A stretch of 64,000 bases of DNA from Vicinamibacterales bacterium (GTDB lineage: Bacteria > Acidobacteriota > Vicinamibacteria > Vicinamibacterales > Fen-181), in assembly GCA_036504215.1 (NCBI GenBank), contig DASXVO010000002.1, positions 62,001 through 126,000 on the forward strand, given 5' to 3'. The position numbers were made by a program, and so were the translations under genes. Positions 19,114 through 27,248 of this stretch are shown here, one piece after another (the stretch's first letter is position 1; the number at the start of each line of letters is the position of its first letter). The notes beneath the pieces were generated by a model. It was not told the origin of the DNA. It did no database searches and worked only from the letters and a program-made list of their open reading frames with translations.

Positions 19114-21735
19114 TCAGAACTCGAGTCGCGCCGACAGTTGCAGCCGCCGCGCCGGCTGTGCCGAGACAGGCTGACCGAAGAACGGCGAGCTGAGATTGCC
19201 CACGTAGCCGTTGTAGTTCACGCGATTCAACACGTTGAATGCGTCGACCCCGAGCGTCAGCTTCGCGCCTTCATCGCGCTTCTTGCCTTTTCTCAACTCG
19301 ATCTCCCGAGACCAGCGCAGGTCGAGCCGGGCCGATCCCGGGCCCTCCAGGCTGTTGCGCGGCACTCCGGCCGGGCGGGCGTTCGCCGTGCCGTTGTTGT
19401 AGTCATCGCGCCCGGTCCGCAGGCTGTAGGGCCTGCCCGACCGCAGCGACAGGTTCACGCCCAGCCTGCACCACGACCAGGGCGTGAACGCGCCCATGAC
19501 GTCGAACCGATGGCGCTCGTCGAACTCGGCGAGCGCCCACTCGCCGGTGAGGTCGTAGTCGTTGGCGGGGCGCGAGTTGATGCCGCTCGTGTCGTTCTGA
19601 GCGCGGCTCAACACGTACCGCACCGACCCGCCGAACAGGCGGCTCATCCGCCCGCGCAGCGTGAACTGGAGCGAGTGGCTCCATTGCCGTCCAACCGCTT
19701 CCATGTCGCGGATGGTGCCGTGCGTCGGATCCGGTCTCGTCAGGTAGAGCGGTGGCGGCGGCGCATTGATGTCGCGCGAGAGGAACAGATCCACGCCGCG
19801 AGTTCCGGTGTAGGTCACCGCCAGTGTCGTGGACTTGGCCAGTTGTTGTTCGACGCCGACGCCGAATTGCGCCGTGTAGGGCATGTGCACGGCTGGCGAG
19901 AACTGGACGAGACTCGTTGGTTGATTGGCAATCGTCGCGCCCGGCCCCAGCGGATCGGGGTAACCGGGATTGAGGATCGTGTAGCGAAGGAGATGGCCCT
20001 CCCTCGACTGCTCGACGTCGTGCATCGGTCCGGTGCCAGTCCGGTCGTAGAAGATCCCGAAGCCGCCCCGAACCACCGTGCGGGCGTTCGACCCGGGCGC
20101 CCAGGCGAACGAGATGCGGGACGCGACATTGTTGTTGTCGACGAAGAAGTTCTGCCAGTCGTACCGCAGGCCGATCGCCACCGACAGGTTTCGCCGGATG
20201 GCGATATCGTCCTGGACGAATGCGGCAAACACCTTCTGCAAGAACACCAGCCGGCCATCGCCTTGCTGTTGCGTGAAGACGTAGGGCCGGTTGTGGGCGT
20301 AGTCGTCCAGGCTGCTGAACGAGAACGTGCCGCCGAAATTGCCGCGGTCGTCGAACCGGCGTCGGCTCCAGTCCGGAATGCTCACGCCGGCCTTCACCGT
20401 GTGTTGTGTCCTGGACCAGGCGATCGTTTCGCTGAGCGTGAAGTGCCGCTCCTCCTTGAACTGGTCGACCTGGGCGCCGCCCCCGGTGAACGCGTCCTGC
20501 ACGACGATCCGCCGGGCCTGATTCAGGCTCGTGTTCGTCTGGTGGTCGCCGCCGACGAGCAGTCGAAACTGGTTCACCAGCGTGCCGGTGAGCATCGCCC
20601 GATGGCTGAAGACGAGCTGCAGTTCGCGGTTCGCCGAATTCGACGCCGCGTCGGGTAGCGAGGTGCCGCCGACGCCTTCGTTTCGCGCGCTCTCGCTCTG
20701 ATAGGTCACGCGGAACGACAACGTCTGCTTCTTCCCTTGTTGCCGGTTCACCGTGGCCGACACCTCGACGTTGCGCTGCGGGGTCGCCATCGTCAGACGA
20801 ACCGGTCCTGCCGGATCCTGGGCGAACACGATGGCCTGTTGGTCGGTCTCCTCGCGATTGACCGACAGCATGAACGAGGTTGTCCGGCCGTCGAGGATCG
20901 GTCCGCTCAGCATGCCTTCGTAGATCCGCCGCTGTTCGGTGGGGCGCGTGTCGGAGAACGCGTTGCGCGCGTTCAACGCTCCATCGCGGAACGTGAGGTT
21001 GAACTCGCCGTGGTATGCCTCGGACCCGGCCTTCGTGATCACCTCGACGCGACCGCCGCCTGGCCGTGCATACTCCGCCGCATACGGATCCTGATTGATC
21101 TTGATCTGCTCGATCGCCGAGGCCGACACGCCGACCTTCCGACCCTCCATGCCGTCGACGACCAGCGTCGTGCCTCCCGTGCCGGCCGCACCAGGGTCGA
21201 GGAACGCCGACACGGCGTCCAGGTAGTTCCGGTCGAAGGCGGGCATGTCGGCGAGCATCTTCTTGTCGACCGACACGCCGTCGCGATTCTGCGTCGGATC
21301 GAGCGTGACGGCCGCCGAGTCGGTGGCGACCGTGACTTCCTGGGCGAGGCCGGCAATCTCGAGGGTCAGCTTCTGCCGCCCTGGTGCCCGGGAGCCCACG
21401 CGCACCTGCAAGGCCGTCGGCGTGAAACCCTGGAACTGCGCGCGGAGTTCGTACGTGCCCGCCGGCACATCGTCGAACCGGAAGAGGCCGCCGTCGTTGG
21501 TCGTGACCATTCGCGGCGGGCCGCCGATGCCGGCGACGACGGGCCGCAACGTGACCTCCGCGCCGGGAAGCATTCCGCCGGTCTGGTCTTGGACGTAGCC
21601 CGCCACCGGGACCGCCGGAGCGCCCGGCCTGGCCTGGGCGCCGGCGGGTGCCGACAGGGTGGCGAAACACAGGAGAATCGGCGCGATGAATCGTACTCCG
21701 AGGAGAGCGGCACGCACGGGCACGGTTTCTGTCAT
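19114..21735 (-). CDS. TonB-dependent-receptor-like outer-membrane protein with carboxypeptidase-regulatory domain
   Basis: An 873-residue protein. The signal peptide (about 1-33) is followed by a carboxypeptidase-regulatory-like beta-sandwich (about 40-120, VAGYVQDQTGGMLPGAEVTL), a plug-like region (about 135-240, with LVVDGMEG and ARPGGGRVEVITK), and a long beta-barrel ending ARLEF with terminal Phe. The architecture is typical of acidobacterial Oar/TonB-type receptors; a TonB box is not evident and the ligand is unknown. Its ATG overlaps the sensor-kinase stop as ATGA, so receptor synthesis is coupled to the two-component system. Confidence 0.92.
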   Translation of the reverse strand: MTETVPVRAALLGVRFIAPILLCFATLSAPAGAQARPGAPAVPVAGYVQDQTGGMLPGAEVTLRPVVAGIGGPPRMVTTNDGGLFRFDDVPAGTYELRAQFQGFTPTALQVRVGSRAPGRQKLTLEIAGLAQEVTVATDSAAVTLDPTQNRDGVSVDKKMLADMPAFDRNYLDAVSAFLDPGAAGTGGTTLVVDGMEGRKVGVSASAIEQIKINQDPYAAEYARPGGGRVEVITKAGSEAYHGEFNLTFRDGALNARNAFSDTRPTEQRRIYEGMLSGPILDGRTTSFMLSVNREETDQQAIVFAQDPAGPVRLTMATPQRNVEVSATVNRQQGKKQTLSFRVTYQSESARNEGVGGTSLPDAASNSANRELQLVFSHRAMLTGTLVNQFRLLVGGDHQTNTSLNQARRIVVQDAFTGGGAQVDQFKEERHFTLSETIAWSRTQHTVKAGVSIPDWSRRRFDDRGNFGGTFSFSSLDDYAHNRPYVFTQQQGDGRLVFLQKVFAAFVQDDIAIRRNLSVAIGLRYDWQNFFVDNNNVASRISFAWAPGSNARTVVRGGFGIFYDRTGTGPMHDVEQSREGHLLRYTILNPGYPDPLGPGATIANQPTSLVQFSPAVHMPYTAQFGVGVEQQLAKSTTLAVTYTGTRGVDLFLSRDINAPPPPLYLTRPDPTHGTIRDMEAVGRQWSHSLQFTLRGRMSRLFGGSVRYVLSRAQNDTSGINSRPANDYDLTGEWALAEFDERHRFDVMGAFTPWSWCRLGVNLSLRSGRPYSLRTGRDDYNNGTANARPAGVPRNSLEGPGSARLDLRWSREIELRKGKKRDEGAKLTLGVDAFNVLNRVNYNGYVGNLSSPFFGQPVSAQPARRLQLSARLEF

Positions 21736-23162
21736 GACACGACACCACCTGGGGACGCGAACGGAAGGGTCAATTGAACGCAGAAAACGCCGTCCACCAC
21801 GCTGGCGGTCACGGTTCCGCCAATCGCGCCAACGGCCTGTTGCACCAAGGTCAGGCCGAGGCCGCAGTGGCGACCGGTGTCGCCGCGTGCAGGATCCCCG
21901 CGCCAGAATCGCTCGAAGACGTGTGAGACATCGTTGCTCGAGAGGCGGCACCCGGTATTGGATACGGTCAGGGTCACCTGCTCCGGCAGCGTGACGGTCT
22001 CGATGTCGATGCGGCCGCCGTCATTCGTGTACTCCGCGGCATTTGCCGCGAGAGCGGTCAGCGCCATGAGCAGGATGCCGCGGTCGCCGGTGCACGCGGC
22101 GCCGGCGGGCACGCGGTTCGACACGACCAGGTGACGCGCCTCGATCGATTGCGCCAGCGGCCGCCACGCCGTCTCGACCAGTTCGGCCACCGAAACCGTG
22201 TCGGCGGCGATCGGCGTTTGCCGGCCCTCCATTCGCGTCAGCGCCAGCAACCGATCCACGAGCGTTTCGGTGTGCTGAAGGATCGCGAGGCATTCGGACA
22301 ACGATTCTCGATACTCCGCCTGCTCACGCGGTCGAGCCAGCGCGACCTCGACGGTCGCGCGGAGGCCCGCCAGCGGCGTCCGCAGTTCGTGTGCGGCGTC
22401 CGCGGTGAACGCACGCTCGCGCGCGAACGCCTCGTCGAGACGCTGCAGGAGGCCGTTGAGCCGCTGGACGACGGGAGACAATTCCGAGGGCGGAGCATCC
22501 AGGGCGATCCGTGCGGACAGGTCGTTCTCGCCGATGGAGGCAATCTGCGCCGCCAGTTCGTCGAGCGGCCCGAGACCCCGGCGCACGATCAGGCCGGCCA
22601 GCAACAACGACAGGGCGATGGTGCCGCCCGTGCCCAGCCCCAGCAACCACTTCAACGCGGACATCTGGTCGTCGAGGGGGGCGCTGTCTCGGGCGACGAC
22701 GACGATTACATGGCGCGGAGACGTGAGACGCGCACCTTCATCGTCTGTTCGGGGCACGAGGCGCGCGGTTGCCGCCCGACCACGCCGGCCGTTCGGCAGG
22801 CGGATCCTGCGGACCACCACGCCGTCGGCGGGTGCGTCAGGGCGGTCGAGACTCAACTCCCCGAGCGACGACGAGCGGGCGAGTACCTCGCCTGTGTTCC
22901 GCCAGACCTCGAAGTAGTCCGGATTGCGGGGTCGCCGGAACTCCGGCAGGTCGCGCTCGTCGACATCGACGCGGATCCCGCGAGCGTCCTGTTCGATCGC
23001 CCCGTTCACCGTGTGGAGCGTGGCGGCGAGTGCGGCGTCGAATCCCTCCCGCAACGAGCGTTCCATGACCTCGAAGACGAGCGCCGCGAACGCGATCAGG
23101 AGGACCGCCATTCCCCCGATGACCGACGCGAGCAGGCGGCCGCGCAGTGATCGCATCATCAT
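21732..23162 (-). CDS. Transmembrane sensor histidine kinase (OmpR-class partner)
   Basis: A 476-residue kinase. Two membrane helices (about 8-30 and 168-192) enclose a periplasmic sensor region of about 135 residues. A HAMP segment follows (RRGLGPLDELAAQI), then HisKA with the phospho-acceptor in AAHELRTPLAGL, and HATPase with NAAEYTNDGG and GLGLTLVQQ. The middle G-box is degenerate (SNTGCRLSSNDV, where DxGxG is usual), which is worth noting. Starts and stops overlap by 4 bases with both the response regulator and the receptor. The layout resembles QseC/PmrB kinases; the signal is unknown. Confidence 0.93.
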   Translation of the reverse strand: MMMRSLRGRLLASVIGGMAVLLIAFAALVFEVMERSLREGFDAALAATLHTVNGAIEQDARGIRVDVDERDLPEFRRPRNPDYFEVWRNTGEVLARSSSLGELSLDRPDAPADGVVVRRIRLPNGRRGRAATARLVPRTDDEGARLTSPRHVIVVVARDSAPLDDQMSALKWLLGLGTGGTIALSLLLAGLIVRRGLGPLDELAAQIASIGENDLSARIALDAPPSELSPVVQRLNGLLQRLDEAFARERAFTADAAHELRTPLAGLRATVEVALARPREQAEYRESLSECLAILQHTETLVDRLLALTRMEGRQTPIAADTVSVAELVETAWRPLAQSIEARHLVVSNRVPAGAACTGDRGILLMALTALAANAAEYTNDGGRIDIETVTLPEQVTLTVSNTGCRLSSNDVSHVFERFWRGDPARGDTGRHCGLGLTLVQQAVGAIGGTVTASVVDGVFCVQLTLPFASPGGVVS

Positions 23163-23833
23163 GACGAGGCTCGCAATGAGTAGCCAGTGCCGCGGATGGT
23201 CTGGATCGCGGACGGCTGACCGGGGCGGTCGATCTTCCGCCGCAGGTAGCCGATGTAGACGTCTACCACGTTCGAGTCGGCCTCCGCGTTGAACTCGTAG
23301 ACGTGTTCCCAGATGTCGGTTCGCGTGACCACCTGGCCGGCCCGCATCGCGAGATACTCGAGGAGGGCGTACTCGCGGGCAGTCAGACTCACCTCATCCC
23401 GACCGCGCCACACCCGCTGCCCGATCGTGTCGAGGCGCAGGTCGGCAACGGTCAACTCCGGATTCTTGGTGCAGTAGGCGCGGCGTGCCAGGGCACGCAC
23501 GCGGGCGAGCAGTTCCTCCATGGCGAATGGCTTGACGAGGTAGTCGTCCGCTCCGAGGTCGAGCCCCCGCACCCGATCCTCCACGGTGTCCTTGGCCGTC
23601 AGGATCAGGACGTGCGCCGACCGACCCTGCTCCCGGATATTCGTGAGGAGCGTCAAGCCGTCCACGCGCGGCAGCATCAGGTCGAGCACGACGACGTCAT
23701 AGTCGTTGTTGGAGGCGTACCAGAGGCCTTCCTCGCCGTCGCTCGCCGCGTCCACCGCGAACCCCGCTTCGCGCAGGCTCTTGGCGACCGCCTTCTGAAT
23801 TGGCACGTAGTCCTCGACCACGAGCACCCGCAT
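23159..23833 (-). CDS. OmpR-family response regulator
   Basis: A 224-residue receiver plus winged-helix regulator. The receiver has VVEDY, the phospho-Asp in LDLMLPRVDG, ILTAKD and LVKPFAMEEL. The C-terminal DNA-binding domain has LTAREYALLEYLAMRAGQ, SNVVDVYIGYLRRKID and IRGTGYSLR, all standard. AAGGGAG precedes the ATG. The gene leads a three-gene operon (regulator, kinase, TonB-type receptor) with 4-base overlaps, and an 11-bp-spaced direct repeat upstream is a likely autoregulatory site. Confidence 0.95.
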   Translation of the reverse strand: MRVLVVEDYVPIQKAVAKSLREAGFAVDAASDGEEGLWYASNNDYDVVVLDLMLPRVDGLTLLTNIREQGRSAHVLILTAKDTVEDRVRGLDLGADDYLVKPFAMEELLARVRALARRAYCTKNPELTVADLRLDTIGQRVWRGRDEVSLTAREYALLEYLAMRAGQVVTRTDIWEHVYEFNAEADSNVVDVYIGYLRRKIDRPGQPSAIQTIRGTGYSLRASS

Positions 23834-23856
23834 GCAGACTCCCTTCTTCGATGATG

Positions 23857-23891
23857 ATCCTACAGATCGTTCAATGAGAATCCGATGAGAA
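23857..23891 (-). promoter_or_regulatory. Candidate response-regulator site: TTCTCAT direct repeat upstream of a -10
   Basis: On the minus strand TTCTCAT (23891-23885), CGGA, TTCTCAT (23880-23874) form an exact 7-mer repeat at 11-bp spacing, the layout used by OmpR/PhoB-family dimers. TAGGAT (23862-23857) begins 11 bases further on and could be the -10; no -35 is seen. It lies 40 bases before the regulator's own start, so autoregulation is the natural reading. Confidence 0.55.
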
Positions 23892-23959
23892 CCGCGCGAG
23901 GCCCGGGGGAATCCCGCTCGTCTTGCTTTTCGCCGAACCCGCGACGCACAATCTCCGGC

Positions 23960-24862
23960 ATGTTCCGGATTGGCATTGACCTCGGCGGCACGAAGATCGA
24001 AGCGATTGCCCTGGCAGACGACGGGTCGATCCCGGTCCGGCTCAGGGTACCCACCCCACGGCAGGACTACCAAGGCACTCTCGACGCCATAGCCGGGCTC
24101 GTTCGCGAAGTGGAGTCGGCCATCGGCGGCCACCGGTGCACCGTCGGTATCGGCATGCCAGGCGTGGTCTCGCCCGCAACCGGGCTCGTCAAGAACGCCA
24201 ACTCGACGTGGCTGATCGGACACGCGATCGAAGAGGAACTGGCGGCGCTCCTCCAGCGTCCGGTGCGTCTCGCGAATGACGCGAACTGCTTCGCGCTCTC
24301 GGAGGCCAGCGATGGGGCGGGCGCCGGCGCCGACTGCGTCTTCGGCGTCATCATCGGGACGGGAACCGGAGGGGGAGTCGTCGTCCACGGCCACCTGCTG
24401 ACCGGCCGGAACGCCGTCGCGGGGGAGTGGGGGCACAACCCGCTCCCGTGGCCGACCGGGGCTGAGTCGCCGGGGCCGGCCTGCTACTGCGGGCGACACG
24501 GATGCATCGAGACGTTCATCTCGGGGCCCGGTCTCGCGCGCGACCATCGGGCGATGACGGGCGGCGCTGTCGATGCGGCGGAGATCGTCCGGTGCGCGGG
24601 ACAGGGCGATGCCGCGGCGTCGGCGTCGCTCGCCCGTTATGAGCAGCGCATGGCCAGGTCGCTTGCCACCATCATCAACGTGCTCGATCCGGACGTCATC
24701 GTTCTCGGTGGCGGCATGTCGAAAGTCGAGCGGTTGTACCGGAACGTGCCGGGCCTCTGGGGTCCATTCGTCTTCTCGGACCGGGTGGACACCCGCCTCG
24801 TGCCGCCGGCCCATGGCGATTCGAGCGGCGTCCGCGGGGCCGCGTGGCTATGGCCCGCGTAG
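23960..24862 (+). CDS. ROK-family sugar kinase
   Basis: A 300-residue protein. The start is placed at MFRIGIDLGGTKIE, where the ATP-phosphate loop (IDLGGTK, 5-11) sits at the expected distance from the N-terminus. Further ROK features are ANDANCFALSEA with the catalytic Asp, the second phosphate loop GTGTGGGVVV, EWGHNPLPW, and the zinc site CYCGRHGCIE. This set fits fructokinase, glucokinase or N-acetylhexosamine kinase; the substrate cannot be fixed by eye. No good ribosome site is visible. Its stop overlaps the start of the lytic transglycosylase gene by 13 bases. Confidence 0.92.
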   Translation: MFRIGIDLGGTKIEAIALADDGSIPVRLRVPTPRQDYQGTLDAIAGLVREVESAIGGHRCTVGIGMPGVVSPATGLVKNANSTWLIGHAIEEELAALLQRPVRLANDANCFALSEASDGAGAGADCVFGVIIGTGTGGGVVVHGHLLTGRNAVAGEWGHNPLPWPTGAESPGPACYCGRHGCIETFISGPGLARDHRAMTGGAVDAAEIVRCAGQGDAAASASLARYEQRMARSLATIINVLDPDVIVLGGGMSKVERLYRNVPGLWGPFVFSDRVDTRLVPPAHGDSSGVRGAAWLWPA

Positions 24863-25836
24863 CGCTTCTCCTCCTGTTTCTCTGTCTGGCCGTTGGCGCG
24901 ACGACGGCCGTGCCTCAATCGATCGACCGATCCGACAGGGCGGCGACGACTGCCACGCCGACGCGGGGCATCGGCAGCTATGCGGGCCTCGGACGGCTCT
25001 TTCGTGAACTGGCCGGGAGCACCGCGCAGGCGACACCTGAGCAGGCGGCCGCCCGGCTCTTCGACTTCGAACAGGTGGTGAGAGCGGTGGCCGGCGTCGG
25101 GCAAGCGTCCCGGCCCGGCAGTGCCCTCGAGGGCCACACGCTCGCCGAATACGCCGCCGCCTTCAACGGGCTGTCCACAATCCTCATTCCCACCGACCGC
25201 GCGGCGCGACGGCGGGACGACACGGCGTACCGCCTGCACAGCCTCGGGTACTCGGCCAAGGAGATCGCGGACATCCTGGCCGGACGCATCACACGCACGG
25301 CCCTCGACAACGCACAGAAGATGCTGATGACCGGGTCTCGGACCTCACTGGTATCCGACTATCTCGATCGAGAGTACGGCCGGCTGGCGGCACTCGCTCA
25401 GCGTCGGCAGGACGCCATCCGGAAGAACAGTCGACCGAATTCCTCGCCGCCTCCTGGCGCGGCGCAGGCCGATGCCTACGTGGTGCGATACGCCGCGGTG
25501 CATGGCGTGGACGCTGCGCTCGTGCGCGCCGTCATTGACTGCGAGTCGGGCTGGAATCCCGAGGCACGGTCGAAGGTGGGGGCGATCGGCCTGATGCAAC
25601 TGATGCCGGGCACGGCGCGCCAACTCGGCGTCAATCCGCTCGACCCGGAGCAGAACGTCGAAGGCGGCGTGCGCTACCTGGCGGGCCTGCTGCGCATCTT
25701 CCGGACCAACGAACACGCGCTGATTGCGTACAACGCGGGTCCGGGGTTCGCCGATCGCTACGTGCACGGTCAGGCCGCGCTCTACGGTGAGACGCGCGAG
25801 TTCGTGAAGAACGTGTTGGAGAGGCTCGTGAGATGA
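24850..25836 (+). CDS. Exported lytic transglycosylase (SLT domain)
   Basis: A 328-residue protein from ATG 24850; an in-frame GTG 6 bases earlier is equally possible. The signal peptide is short and hydrophobic (about 1-22). Residues about 30-190 form a helical region of unknown role. The C-terminal domain (about 205-325) is a soluble-lytic-transglycosylase domain with the catalytic Glu in CESGWNPEARSKVGAIGLM, then LMPGTARQLG and ALIAYNAGPG. Such enzymes cleave glycan strands of peptidoglycan. The start lies inside the end of the ROK kinase gene, so they are co-transcribed and may both act in amino-sugar/cell-wall recycling. Confidence 0.92.
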   Translation: MARVALLLLFLCLAVGATTAVPQSIDRSDRAATTATPTRGIGSYAGLGRLFRELAGSTAQATPEQAAARLFDFEQVVRAVAGVGQASRPGSALEGHTLAEYAAAFNGLSTILIPTDRAARRRDDTAYRLHSLGYSAKEIADILAGRITRTALDNAQKMLMTGSRTSLVSDYLDREYGRLAALAQRRQDAIRKNSRPNSSPPPGAAQADAYVVRYAAVHGVDAALVRAVIDCESGWNPEARSKVGAIGLMQLMPGTARQLGVNPLDPEQNVEGGVRYLAGLLRIFRTNEHALIAYNAGPGFADRYVHGQAALYGETREFVKNVLERLVR

Positions 25837-25880
25837 CGGGAGACGTCGGAAGATCGCGGCAGGCGATTCACAATCCGCGG

Positions 25881-27161
25881 TCAGGCAACCCGGGACAGGA
25901 GTGATTCGAGATAGCGCGACCGTACCTGTTGGCTCGCCAGCGCGCGCTTCACAGGCGGCAGTCGAAGGATGGCGCCGAGAATGGCCGCCATCGCACGGTG
26001 GCTCAGCAGCGCGCGGTTGTCGAAGATGAGATCCTGCAGCATGCCGCGTTCGATCGCCTGGAGCACCACCCGATGTGTGGACGTCACCGGAGTGATCACA
26101 CGCGTCGGGCGCGGCTTCAGGCGCAGGCTGCTTTCAGGGCACGTGCCGACGCACACGCCGCAGCCCAGGCAGAGGTCCTCGGCGAGGCGTGCCGCCTTCT
26201 TGCGGGGCTTCTTCGGATCGTTGGCCGACACCAGCCCCAGTGCCTCCACTGGGCAGGCATCTACGCACTTCCCGCAGCCGTTGCAGGCGGACTCGGCGAC
26301 GTTCAACACGAAATTGCTGGTGTGTACGGGGTGCAGGAATCCGAACCGCCGGGCCGCGACCAGCGCCTCGCAGCAGCATCCGCAACAATTGCAGATGAAC
26401 GAGACGCGCTCGCGCGAGTTCTCACCGAATTGAATCAGGCGCCGGTCGCGCGCCTGCTGCAGCAGGTCGAGGCACTCGGCTGCGTCCACTTGCCGTGCCA
26501 CGCGGTGTCGGACCAGCGACGATGCGACGGAATTGAACGTCATGCAGATGTTCATCGGCGCGTCGCACGCCCGGCCGACGTGCTGCATCTTGTGCCGGCA
26601 GTAGCAGATCCCGACGCCGATCGTCCGTGCCGTCTTCGCCACCTCGCTGGCGCGCTCGTAGTCCAGGACGTGGAGTGACAAATCGGCGGGCACCGCGCCT
26701 TCGTTCACGAAGACCCGTCCCATCCTGGTCTGTCCCTTGCCGAACAGATCGCGAATGAACTCCTCTTCGACGTTCAGGTACTGGTAGAGGAGTTCGGCCA
26801 GCAGCTTCTGGTCAAGGTCCTCGCGCACCCTCATCATCGAGAACTCGAAGAACCCGGCCATCGGAGGCGGCAGCACGTAGGTGCGTTCGCCGCTTCGATG
26901 TTCGACGTCGAGCAGGATCGCCCGATCGCTCAAGGCATCGAGCACGCGCTGCGTCTCCGCGACGGGCATCTTCCATCGGTCCGCGGCGTCTGCCGCGCTG
27001 AAGGGCCTGATTGGCAGTTGCGCGACGAGACCGGCCTCGCGCTCCGTGAAGAGCATCTTCAAGATGGCGAACAGCAGATCGGCGGGCGGGGCCCCCTGCG
27101 GAAACCGGTTGAGGCGCTCGGAGAGGCCCTGATACGCCGAGCGGAGGGTCTGGTGAGACAT
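25881..27161 (-). CDS. 4Fe-4S ferredoxin-like protein with N-terminal helical/winged-helix region
   Basis: A 426-residue protein. The first half (about 1-150) reads as helical with a winged-helix-like segment and no cysteines. A central cluster of cysteines follows: CYCRHK near 190, then CNCCGCCCE near 270. Two classical 4Fe-4S motifs come next, CNGCGKCVDACPVE (about 298-311) and CLGCGVCVGTCPES (about 337-350). It probably carries electrons from the flavoprotein subunits encoded upstream in the same operon to the respiratory chain. I know no assigned name. The gap to the preceding gene is 87 bp and holds short repeats. Confidence 0.85.
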   Translation of the reverse strand: MSHQTLRSAYQGLSERLNRFPQGAPPADLLFAILKMLFTEREAGLVAQLPIRPFSAADAADRWKMPVAETQRVLDALSDRAILLDVEHRSGERTYVLPPPMAGFFEFSMMRVREDLDQKLLAELLYQYLNVEEEFIRDLFGKGQTRMGRVFVNEGAVPADLSLHVLDYERASEVAKTARTIGVGICYCRHKMQHVGRACDAPMNICMTFNSVASSLVRHRVARQVDAAECLDLLQQARDRRLIQFGENSRERVSFICNCCGCCCEALVAARRFGFLHPVHTSNFVLNVAESACNGCGKCVDACPVEALGLVSANDPKKPRKKAARLAEDLCLGCGVCVGTCPESSLRLKPRPTRVITPVTSTHRVVLQAIERGMLQDLIFDNRALLSHRAMAAILGAILRLPPVKRALASQQVRSRYLESLLSRVA

Positions 27162-27178
27162 GGGGTCTCCACACGGGA

Positions 27179-27232
27179 GGAGCCAGAGGTCAGGAGCCAG
27201 AATCCAGGAGCCAGTGACAGCGCCCTGGCTCC
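27179..27232. repeat. GGAGCCAG direct repeats with inverted copy
   Basis: GGAGCCAG occurs at 27179-27186, 27193-27200 and 27207-27214, an exact 14-bp period. Its reverse complement CTGGCTCC at 27225-27232 can pair with the third copy across a 10-base loop. The element fills the gap between the FAD-oxidase and ferredoxin genes. It resembles the CAGGAGCCAG-type intergenic repeats of related genomes and could fold in the operon mRNA. Confidence 0.65.
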
Positions 27233-27248
27233 CGACTCCTGACGCCTT

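Noticed and set aside
19090-20658. A 522-codon open frame antisense to the TonB-type receptor
   Set aside because: High GC gives long open frames in antisense phases. The product is Arg/His/Pro-rich with no domain, while the receptor on the other strand is continuous and recognisable.
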